Below, piece after piece: positions 1-4,952 of a stretch of DNA of 6,228 bases; position 1 is the stretch's first letter; the number at the start of each line of letters is the position of its first letter. The notes beneath the pieces were generated by a model. That model was not told the DNA's origin. It searched no databases and saw nothing but the letters and a program-made list of their open reading frames with translations. The translations under genes were made by a program, and so were the position numbers. This stretch comes from an uncultured Clostridia bacterium (GTDB lineage Bacteria > Bacillota > Clostridia > Christensenellales > UBA1242): the NCBI GenBank assembly GCA_937911885.1, contig CALDPW010000204.1:1-6228 (forward strand), in the 5' to 3' direction.

Positions 1-303
1 CGTTGTTGTGGTATGAGTGCTGTTGTTACCACAAAAACTAAGGAAGGAATTGAGATTATTACCGAATGTATTGGTAAGGTTTACGATAAAACCGAATGTG
101 ATTGCAACGAATGGCAAATTGTTGGCGAGCCAAGCACAAGCATAACCATTAGCAAACCAAACACAGTTGAGCTAACTTGTGCAACAATAATTAATCGTAT
201 TCCGGATGTTATTAATGCACCATGTGGATACTTTACAACCGAAAAAATGCCAACAAACAGTTACAGATCAAAATCGTTAGAATTTTATGTTAACGAAAAA
301 TAA
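1..303 (+). CDS. C-terminal part of a probable DapB-like / 2,4-diaminopentanoate dehydrogenase-like NAD(P) oxidoreductase (5' end outside window)
   Basis: The reading frame is open to the left edge: codons for R-C-C-G precede the first ATG at 13. That ATG is therefore probably an internal Met, and the visible part is 100 residues ending in TAA. The end of the protein, around NRIPDVINAPCGYFTTEKMP, resembles the 'N-x-IP-x-V-x-NA-x-PG-x-x-T-x-x-x-x-P' ending I associate with 2,4-diaminopentanoate dehydrogenase and related dihydrodipicolinate-reductase-fold enzymes. The upstream E-x-x-GKV and W-x-I-x-G-x-P segments also fit. The N-terminal Rossmann domain that would hold the NAD(P) site is not in the window, so substrate and cofactor cannot be judged. 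Two close Cys residues (ECDC) are visible. The gene is convergent with the YitT-family gene and ends directly at a shared terminator. That this is a real coding end is fairly sure; the family call is moderate and made from memory of motifs. Confidence 0.6.
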   Translation, partial: RCCGMSAVVTTKTKEGIEIITECIGKVYDKTECDCNEWQIVGEPSTSITISKPNTVELTCATIINRIPDVINAPCGYFTTEKMPTNSYRSKSLEFYVNEK

Positions 304-336
304 AAAAAGAACATATTAATTATGTTCTTTTTTTTT
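304..336. terminator. Bidirectional intrinsic terminator between convergent genes
   Basis: AAAAAGAACATA (304-315) and TATGTTCTTTTT (321-332) form a perfect 12-bp stem around a 5-base loop. On the plus strand a run of nine T (328-336) follows. The A-run at 302-308 supplies a T-run on the minus strand. It begins at the stop codon of the plus-strand gene and ends 1 base before the stop codon of the minus-strand YitT-family gene, so it most likely serves both. Confidence 0.87.
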
Positions 337-337
337 G

Positions 338-1264
338 TTATTTTTCTTCGTTATTTTTTGTTTGTTCGGTTTTTGTTTTGTGTTTTTCAAGGGGATCAAA
401 ACCAACTCCCAAAGCTTCGGTAACATTAACCGAATACATAAAAGCATTTGGATCAATTTGTTTTACGGTGCGTTTTAAGTCGGCAACTTGTGCTCTGGTA
501 ACCAAGCAAAGCAACATTTTGTGATCATCTTTTTTATACATTCCAGTAACATCTAGTTGTGTTGCACCACGTTTAACATTTTTAATAATGGCTTCGCCAA
601 GCTCATCGGCTTTGTCGGTTATTATGTAATATGCTCTTGCAGCCTTAACACCATTAATAACAACATCGCACACATTACCCATAATAAAGCAGGTTACAAG
701 TGCATACATACCATAGTTTATGCCATAAACAAAGCAGCTAACGCCAATAATAACAGTATCAATAATAATTAATATTTGGCCAGTTGTTATTTTTATGTTG
801 CTATTTTTTAACATGCAAGCAATTGTATCGCCACCACCAGTTGAGCCACCAGCACGCAAAACAAATCCTGCACCTGCGCCCATAAGCAATCCACCATAAA
901 TTGCGCAAAGCAACAAATCGGAGCCAACGTTAATGGTAATATAATCGCAAACAAACATTGCAAGCGAATAGGATGCAACGCCTAGGGTTGATAAAATAAT
1001 AAAGCGTTTTCCCATGCTTTTAAAAGCAATTGCAAACAAAACTGCATTCATGGCAAGGTATAAAATTGATGGGCTAAGGTTAAAGCCATAGGTTTTTAAT
1101 GCGTTGCACACAAGCGATGCTATACCCGAAAATCCTGTTGGCGAAATGTTGTTAGGGCTTAAAAACACGCTAAATGCAATACCCATTAAAAATGTTCCAC
1201 CAACAATAAAAATAATGTTAATTATTTCTTGAATAATTTGTTTTTTGTTTATGTTTTTAGTCAT
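338..1264 (-). CDS. YitT-family integral membrane protein (YitT membrane domain plus C-terminal DUF2179)
   Basis: The 308-residue product has the two-part layout of the YitT/YpjC family. A hydrophobic half with about six membrane segments (near residues 12-35, 47-58, 67-82, 87-108, 116-137, 163-204) is followed by a soluble domain of about 90 residues. Family hallmarks are the Gly-rich GGSTGGGDTIA (139-149) after a helix and loop, RGATQLDVTGMY (232-243), LKRTVKQIDPNAF (263-275) and a final LGVGFDP (285-291). A charged, Lys/Glu-rich tail (about 292-308) is extra. Family length is usually about 280-290, so this is full length. The family is widespread in Firmicutes; a transport role is often assumed but the substrate is not established, and DUF2179 may be a small-molecule sensing domain. 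The ATG start is supported by an AAGGAAGT ribosome binding site. It lies 58 bases downstream of the CYTH-like gene on the same strand and is probably co-transcribed. Several similar paralogues usually exist per genome, so no specific gene symbol is assigned. Confidence 0.93.
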   Translation of the reverse strand: MTKNINKKQIIQEIINIIFIVGGTFLMGIAFSVFLSPNNISPTGFSGIASLVCNALKTYGFNLSPSILYLAMNAVLFAIAFKSMGKRFIILSTLGVASYSLAMFVCDYITINVGSDLLLCAIYGGLLMGAGAGFVLRAGGSTGGGDTIACMLKNSNIKITTGQILIIIDTVIIGVSCFVYGINYGMYALVTCFIMGNVCDVVINGVKAARAYYIITDKADELGEAIIKNVKRGATQLDVTGMYKKDDHKMLLCLVTRAQVADLKRTVKQIDPNAFMYSVNVTEALGVGFDPLEKHKTKTEQTKNNEEK

Positions 1265-1267
1265 AAT

Positions 1268-1275
1268 ACTTCCTT
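1268..1275 (-). promoter_or_regulatory. Ribosome binding site of the YitT-family gene
   Basis: On the minus strand AAGGAAGT lies 3 bases before the ATG at 1264, with the GGAAG core about 4-5 bases away. It is a good Shine-Dalgarno match and fixes this start. The partner gene upstream has no such site. Confidence 0.8.
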
Positions 1276-1290
1276 AATTTAGCCAAATAA

Positions 1291-1314
1291 ATGGCCGCAA
1301 AACTTTGCGACCAT
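1291..1314 (-). other. Intergenic RNA hairpin between the CYTH-like gene and the YitT-family gene
   Basis: Read on the minus strand, ATGGTCGCAA (1314-1305) pairs with TTGCGGCCAT (1300-1291) around the loop AGTT, giving a 10-bp stem with one G-U pair. On the plus strand the same position is a C-A mismatch, so as RNA the structure suits the minus-strand transcript. It lies 8 bases after the stop codon of the CYTH-like gene. It is followed by TTATTTGG rather than a clean T-run, so it would be a poor intrinsic terminator. It may be a partial terminator or an mRNA-stability/processing hairpin inside an operon. Confidence 0.55.
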
Positions 1315-1322
1315 AAAATTTG

Positions 1323-2024
1323 TTATATAATATCTAAATATTGTTGCCCAACAACCATATCGCTATCGTCAATTGGAACCATGCGATATTCGTGAATTTG
1401 CATGCTCTTTACAAACTTATGAAAATCTGGTTCGGTGTTAATTGGGCTATCAAGCCTAACTTCAAGCAAGTTAAGTTTAACTTTTGTTTTTCGTGCATTT
1501 TGATAGGTGTTTTGTTCAAAGCTGAAAATAAATTTTAAGCCGTTGCTGTTAATAACACGATATCTATCACGTTTTTTTGTTACGCTTAGCTTAAAGCGAA
1601 TTTGGCGAACTGCTTCAAGCGCATCAACGTTAATGCCGGTTGGCAACAACTCTAACACTGCTTTTGCAATAAATTCGTAGTAGTTAAAAATTTTGTCACG
1701 TTTGCCAATTTTTTTAATGAATGTATCGGGAATATCACTTAAAAAGTCAATACGTTTAACACGATTGTTATATCTAATAATCAAATCGGCATATGGGCGT
1801 TTTTTGTAGGTGTTAATACTAATGTTAATTCCTTTTTTGTTAAAGAACATATCATCGGTATCATAATAGGTTTTTGTTAAAACATCACGCAAAGAGGAAC
1901 TGACACCAAAGTTTTTTAAAAGTGTGCCAGTTTTCATAATGTTTTTGTGAATATCTTTATATTCGTCTATTAAAAACTTGTAGCCGGTATAATTTTCGCG
2001 GCGTCCTTGTTCGCTATTTCCCAT
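1323..2024 (-). CDS. CYTH/VTC-like domain protein of unknown function
   Basis: I do not recognise this 233-residue protein by name, but its strand pattern resembles the CYTH (triphosphate tunnel) superfamily. It has YYDTDDMFFNKKGI (53-66), where CYTH proteins have 'YYDT..L...G'. A strand ADLIIRYNNRVKR (79-91) is followed by a basic helix region. RYRV then leads into KFIFSFEQNTYQN (164-176), and a late LLEVRL (186-191) matches the usual 'lEiEl' strand. The hallmark ExExK at the N-terminus is not visible, and the R-x-R expected after the YYDT strand is absent, so triphosphatase or polyphosphate-polymerase activity is doubtful. It is very basic, with no signal peptide or membrane segment, so it is probably cytosolic. 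The ATG at 2024 is forced by in-frame stops just upstream (TAA 6 bases and TAG 12 bases before it) and has no ribosome binding site. A good promoter places +1 on this ATG. Likely the first gene of a two-gene unit with the YitT-family gene. Confidence 0.7.
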   Translation of the reverse strand: MGNSEQGRRENYTGYKFLIDEYKDIHKNIMKTGTLLKNFGVSSSLRDVLTKTYYDTDDMFFNKKGINISINTYKKRPYADLIIRYNNRVKRIDFLSDIPDTFIKKIGKRDKIFNYYEFIAKAVLELLPTGINVDALEAVRQIRFKLSVTKKRDRYRVINSNGLKFIFSFEQNTYQNARKTKVKLNLLEVRLDSPINTEPDFHKFVKSMQIHEYRMVPIDDSDMVVGQQYLDII

Positions 2025-2030
2025 TACTTA

Positions 2031-2059
2031 ATTCTACAATATTTATTTGCTTTTTGCAA
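2031..2059 (-). promoter_or_regulatory. Candidate sigma-A promoter of the CYTH-like gene, predicting a leaderless mRNA
   Basis: On the minus strand TTGCAA (2059-2054) and TAGAAT (2036-2031) are separated by exactly 17 bases. These are 4/6 and 5/6 matches to TTGACA and TATAAT. Six bases (TAAGTA) separate the -10 from the ATG, so the A of the start codon falls at the usual +1 position. This agrees with the absence of a Shine-Dalgarno site for this gene. In such AT-rich DNA a chance match is possible. Confidence 0.5.
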
Positions 2060-2062
2060 ACA

Positions 2063-2074
2063 AACATTAATGTT
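2063..2074. repeat. 12-bp perfect palindrome AACATTAATGTT
   Basis: AACATT/AATGTT is a perfect inverted repeat without spacer, 3 bases upstream of the -35 of the CYTH-like gene promoter. The position would suit an operator or activator site. The sequence is AT-rich, and no regulator is known from the window. Confidence 0.35.
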
Positions 2075-2132
2075 ATTATTAACAATTTTTTAATAAATTT
2101 TATGTTATATTTTACTTTTTTAATTTTGTTGC

Positions 2133-2151
2133 TTTAATATATTATATTAAA
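2133..2151. repeat. 19-bp perfect inverted repeat TTTAATATA-T-TATATTAAA in the divergent intergenic region
   Basis: Two 9-bp arms with a single central base form a perfect palindrome near the middle of the 233-base divergent region between the CYTH-like gene and the lipoprotein operon. A perfect TATAAT (2155-2160) lies 3 bases further on but lacks a convincing -35. The arms contain only A and T, so chance formation in low-complexity DNA is a real alternative to a dimeric repressor site. Confidence 0.4.
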
Positions 2152-2209
2152 TATTATAATTAATGGTTAATTTATATTAAACATAAGTAATAATTCATTG
2201 TAATTAACA

Positions 2210-2239
2210 TTGAAATTTAATTTGGTTTTGTGTTACAAT
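2210..2239 (+). promoter_or_regulatory. Candidate extended -10 sigma-A promoter of the lipoprotein-dnaB operon
   Basis: TTGAAA (2210-2215) is followed after 18 bases by TACAAT (2234-2239), preceded by an extended -10 TG (2231-2232). Each hexamer matches the consensus in 4-5 of 6 positions. The predicted +1 is near 2245-2246, right at the ribosome binding site, so the leader would be only about 12-13 bases and the Shine-Dalgarno would lie at the very 5' end. An in-frame TTG at 2210 could be taken as a start codon, but it is better explained as part of this -35. Confidence 0.5.
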
Positions 2240-2244
2240 ATTAT

Positions 2245-2249
2245 AAGGA
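2245..2249 (+). promoter_or_regulatory. Ribosome binding site that decides the lipoprotein start
   Basis: AAGGA ends 8 bases before the ATG at 2258. It overlaps an earlier in-frame ATG at 2249 and lies downstream of the TTG at 2210, so neither of those starts has a usable site. The ATG at 2258 yields a canonical lipoprotein signal sequence. Confidence 0.75.
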
Positions 2250-2257
2250 TGTGCATA

Positions 2258-3088
2258 ATGGCAAAAAAACAGAGCAAAAACTTAATAACCATAATAGCGC
2301 TTGTTCTATTTGCTTTTTTGCTTGGTGGGTGTGCCACTGTGGATTATTCACGCTTTGTTTATCCCACAGGTGAAATAACCGATAAGTTGGTTGTTGAACT
2401 GGATGAAGAAAAGGTTAGGGATGCAGGTGTTTCCATTAGCGTTGTTACTGCAAAAATTAAGCGCGACATGGAAGATTATTACAAGCAACCAATTAACGAT
2501 TTTGTTCATGAATGTTTACACAACGAAGCCTACACAATTGCCCAAAAGCAATATATTGCAAATGGTATTAGATGTAATGTTGAAGTGGTGGGAAACAACA
2601 CTGTTATTGCCGAGGTTAACTACCAAACAATTGAATTATTTAATTTGTATTATGGCATAACCGATGACGAACTTGAATCAACCGAGGATTTGGAATTTAG
2701 GGAAGGCGATTTTGTTAACAAATATGTTCAAAGTTCGCAAAACGCATTTGCTGTTTTAAAAACAAAAACTCTAAAAAATTTGGTTAATCAATACGAAGTG
2801 TTGTTTTATGATAAATTTGATATTAACGATGTTAAGCTAACACAAGTTTATGCTAGCCCAAATGTTGATATTAGTTCAAACGCTAATGCAACCGAAATAA
2901 GTCAAGGAATTAAAATGCATCAATGGGAAATTGATCCAGCAAACCTTGATTTTAACATTGAATTTTATACCCTTAGCCCAAACACTGGTCCATGGTATAT
3001 TTTGGCATTGTTTTTAACATTGTCGGCAACAGTTGTTGCATTTGTTTACTTATATTATAAAAGCAATAAACCATCAAACAAAAAATAG
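2258..3088 (+). CDS. Lipoprotein with an additional C-terminal transmembrane helix, function unknown
   Basis: From the ATG at 2258 the product is 276 residues. It begins with MAKKQSKN, a hydrophobic stretch (9-22) and the lipobox LGGC, with the lipid-modified Cys at 25. This is a type II signal peptide. A soluble domain of about 220 residues follows. It is rich in acidic and Asn residues and has alternating hydrophobic stretches suggesting beta strands (KLVVELDEE near 46-54, CNVEVV and NTVIAEVNY near 108-122). A second membrane helix (about 246-267, WYILALFLTLSATVVAFVYLYY) and a Lys-rich cytoplasmic tail (268-276) end the protein. The extracytoplasmic domain is thus tethered to the membrane at both ends. 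This lipobox/beta-rich domain/C-terminal helix layout recalls LppM-like (DUF3153) proteins, but I cannot confirm homology. It is first in an operon, 9 bases upstream of a small membrane protein and then dnaB. Gene and localisation are secure; function is not. Confidence 0.85.
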   Translation: MAKKQSKNLITIIALVLFAFLLGGCATVDYSRFVYPTGEITDKLVVELDEEKVRDAGVSISVVTAKIKRDMEDYYKQPINDFVHECLHNEAYTIAQKQYIANGIRCNVEVVGNNTVIAEVNYQTIELFNLYYGITDDELESTEDLEFREGDFVNKYVQSSQNAFAVLKTKTLKNLVNQYEVLFYDKFDINDVKLTQVYASPNVDISSNANATEISQGIKMHQWEIDPANLDFNIEFYTLSPNTGPWYILALFLTLSATVVAFVYLYYKSNKPSNKK

Positions 3089-3097
3089 AGAGTAATT

Positions 3098-3430
3098 ATG
3101 AGTGATAGATATTTTTTTGATAAACGAGATATGAAAAAAGCACTAAAAAAATATGGTTTAATATTTTTGTGTGTTTTACCAGTTTTGATTGTTGTTAATG
3201 TTGCGCTAAACAGATTTTTAAGCTTTTGGCTAGTAACATTAATTGATGTTGTTATAGTGTTTTTCGCTTTGCTTGTTGCTCAACTTATTATTAATGCAGT
3301 AACAATTCGCAGAGCTGAAAAATTAGAAAGAATTAAACAAAAAAAGCTTGAACAACAAGCCGAAGTTGTTGTTGAAGCCGAAATTGTTGAACCAAAACAA
3401 AAAAACAAAAAAAATAAGGATAAAAAATAA
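3098..3430 (+). CDS. Small two-helix membrane protein with a charged Lys/Glu C-terminal tail, function unknown
   Basis: The 110-residue product has a basic N-terminus (DKRDMKKALKKYG, 8-20) and two hydrophobic helices (about 20-38 and 43-68) joined by a short turn. A charged cytosolic tail (70-110) follows, beginning as a possible coiled coil (RRAEKLERIKQKKLEQQAE) and ending in mixed Lys/Asn. The basic flanks suggest both ends are cytoplasmic. I do not recognise a family. Its start is 9 bases after the lipoprotein stop, with a weak GAGAG site (3088-3092) that overlaps that TAG stop. Its own TAA overlaps the dnaB ATG by one base (TAATG). The spacing indicates translational coupling and one mRNA. 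The neighbouring lipoprotein has its own membrane helix, so a complex between the two is plausible but is inference only. Confidence 0.82.
   Translation: MSDRYFFDKRDMKKALKKYGLIFLCVLPVLIVVNVALNRFLSFWLVTLIDVVIVFFALLVAQLIINAVTIRRAEKLERIKQKKLEQQAEVVVEAEIVEPKQKNKKNKDKK
3416..3420 (+). promoter_or_regulatory. Ribosome binding site of dnaB inside the upstream gene
   Basis: AAGGA lies 9 bases before the dnaB ATG at 3430, within the last codons of the small membrane protein gene. Together with the TAATG stop/start overlap it supports both this start and coupled translation. Confidence 0.7.
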
Positions 3431-4890
3431 TGGCTAAACAAACCGAAAAAATGATGCCACACAGCATTGAAGCAGAACAAAGCGTTTTGGGTTGTGTGTT
3501 AATTGATACCGATGCATGCATTAATATTATGAGCGATATTAAAGATAGTGATTTTTATGTTGAAGCTCATAAGATTATTTTTTCGTGCATGTATAATGTT
3601 TATCGCAACAACAGTCCAGTCGATTTTGTTACACTAACCGATGCGTTAGAAAAAACAAACATGCTCGAAAGTGTTGGTGGAATTGAATATATTACCACGC
3701 TTACCAACATTGTTCCTAGTGCGGCAAGCTATAAGCATTATAGCGATATTGTTAAACGCAACAGTATTTTGCGTAAACTTATTTTGGCAAGCAACAATAT
3801 TACTAATTTTTGCTACGAAGGTGCCGATATTAAGGATGCTTTAACTTTTGCTGAAAAATGTATTTACGAAATTTCACAAAAAGAAGATAAAAGCTCGCTT
3901 ACTCACTTGAAGGAAAGTGTTCCGGAAGTTTTAGAAAAATTTGAAACAATTCAAAAAGATAAAAATAGTTTGCGTGGATTGCCTACTGGAATTTATGGCC
4001 TTGATAAAATAACAAATGGATTGCACAGATCCGACCTTATTTTTATTGCTGGTCGTCCAGGTTCGGGTAAAACATCGCTTGCTATGAACATTGTTAACAA
4101 TGCTGCTATTAAAAGTGGTGCAAAAGTTGCTGTGTTCAGCCTAGAAATGCCTAGGGTTCAACTTGCACAACGTTCGTTATGTTCGGTTGCCTATGTTGAT
4201 ATGGCAAAAGCTCTAAAAGGCGAACTTACTGTTAACGAATGGAAAGCTTTGTGGGGAGCTAACGAAAAACTAAGTAAATCCAATATTTATGTTGATGATA
4301 GTTCGCTTAACACACCAGTTGATATTTTAAGCAAATGTCGCCGCTTAAAAGCAGAACATGGCTTAGATTTAATTATGATTGACTACCTACAACTTATGAA
4401 CGCAGGTGGCAACAGCAAAGATAGCAACCGTCAACAAGAAATTTCGTATATTTCACGTAACTTAAAAATTATTGCAAAAGAACTTGATGTTCCTGTTATT
4501 GTGCTAAGTCAGTTAAGCCGTGCAGTTGAACAAAGAACCGATCACCGTCCACAACTTAGTGACCTTAGAGAATCGGGTTCTATTGAGCAAGATGCAGATA
4601 TTGTTTTGTTTGTTTATCGTGAAGATATGTATGCAACCGATCCTAATGCTCCTAAAAACGATATTGCAAAAATTATTGTTGCAAAACACCGTAATGGTGC
4701 TCTTGGTGATGTTGCTGTTAAATGGGTGGGAAGCATTACAACTTTCGTTAACCTTGAAAAGGATGCAAATGCTCAAAGCCTTGAAGGTTACGAACCTCCT
4801 GCTCCTATTAACGATGCTCCAACTGGTCCTGATGAAAACATGCCAGAAATTGTTCCACTAGATGATAGTGATATAACAGATATATTTTAA
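3430..4890 (+). CDS. dnaB: Replicative DNA helicase DnaB
   Basis: This is the hexameric ATP-driven helicase that unwinds DNA at the replication fork (DnaC in Bacillus subtilis naming). The 486-residue protein has the N-terminal helical domain starting PHSIEAEQSVLG (10-21), a linker near 145-180, then the RecA-like motor. Walker A is GRPGSGKT (208-215, Lys214). SLEMPR carries the probable catalytic Glu239, and IDYLQL (317-322) is Walker B with Asp318. SQLSR is the following conserved strand, and LRESGSIEQDAD (379-390) is the H4/DNA-binding region. KHRNG (419-423) holds the Lys419/Arg421 arginine-finger pair. No intein or frameshift is seen. It is slightly longer than the usual 440-470 residues owing to a Pro/Asp/Glu-rich tail (about 446-486) ending LDDSDITDIF, which resembles an SSB tip. 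It is the last gene of an operon with two membrane genes, overlaps the upstream stop by one base, and is followed by its own terminator. Confidence 0.98.
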   Translation: MAKQTEKMMPHSIEAEQSVLGCVLIDTDACINIMSDIKDSDFYVEAHKIIFSCMYNVYRNNSPVDFVTLTDALEKTNMLESVGGIEYITTLTNIVPSAASYKHYSDIVKRNSILRKLILASNNITNFCYEGADIKDALTFAEKCIYEISQKEDKSSLTHLKESVPEVLEKFETIQKDKNSLRGLPTGIYGLDKITNGLHRSDLIFIAGRPGSGKTSLAMNIVNNAAIKSGAKVAVFSLEMPRVQLAQRSLCSVAYVDMAKALKGELTVNEWKALWGANEKLSKSNIYVDDSSLNTPVDILSKCRRLKAEHGLDLIMIDYLQLMNAGGNSKDSNRQQEISYISRNLKIIAKELDVPVIVLSQLSRAVEQRTDHRPQLSDLRESGSIEQDADIVLFVYREDMYATDPNAPKNDIAKIIVAKHRNGALGDVAVKWVGSITTFVNLEKDANAQSLEGYEPPAPINDAPTGPDENMPEIVPLDDSDITDIF

Positions 4891-4919
4891 AAAAAGCTAG
4901 CGTTATGCTAGCCTTTTTT
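4891..4919. terminator. Intrinsic terminator of dnaB (works in both directions)
   Basis: GCTAGC (4896-4901) and GCTAGC (4907-4912) form a 6-bp stem around GTTAT, with flanking A5 and, after one C, T6 (4914-4919). It starts at the dnaB stop codon. On the minus strand the stem is followed at once by a T-run, so it could also stop readthrough from the right-hand gene. Confidence 0.85.
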
Positions 4920-4922
4920 ATT

Positions 4923-4951
4923 AAAAAAGAACCTTTTAAAGGTTCTTTTTT
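4923..4951. terminator. Second intrinsic terminator, for the right-hand minus-strand gene (symmetric)
   Basis: AAAAAAGAACC (4923-4933) pairs perfectly with GGTTCTTTTTT (4941-4951) over 11 bp around TTTTAAA, whose TTT/AAA can extend the stem. It ends 1 base before the minus-strand stop codon at 4953, so it is the terminator of that gene. Its arms share AAAAAGAAC/GTTCTTTTT with the terminator at 304-336. Confidence 0.85.
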
Positions 4952-4952
4952 G

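Noticed and set aside
557..772. Plus-strand open frame inside the YitT-family gene
   Set aside because: It is a low-complexity Asn/Ile-rich shadow of a well-supported minus-strand gene. The same holds for the open frames at 1341-1538, 2391-2660, 3280-3521, 4513-4861 and 4808-4999.
2210..2257. TTG at 2210 as start of the lipoprotein gene, adding 16 residues
   Set aside because: It overlaps a candidate -35 box, has no ribosome binding site and would spoil the short basic start of the signal peptide. ATG 2258 has AAGGA at 8 bases.
2025..2257. Replication origin near dnaB in the AT-rich intergenic region
   Set aside because: No DnaA-box cluster (TTATNCACA) is present, and dnaB, unlike dnaA, is not a reliable origin marker.
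2025..2257. Riboswitch, small RNA or tRNA in the longest gap
   Set aside because: The sequence is almost only A and T, with no conserved-looking GC stem, no terminator-like fold and no cloverleaf.
3430..4890. Phage or plasmid DnaB, or an intein within it
   Set aside because: Motifs run continuously at normal spacing. Neighbours are housekeeping or membrane genes, with no phage genes, so it reads as the chromosomal helicase.
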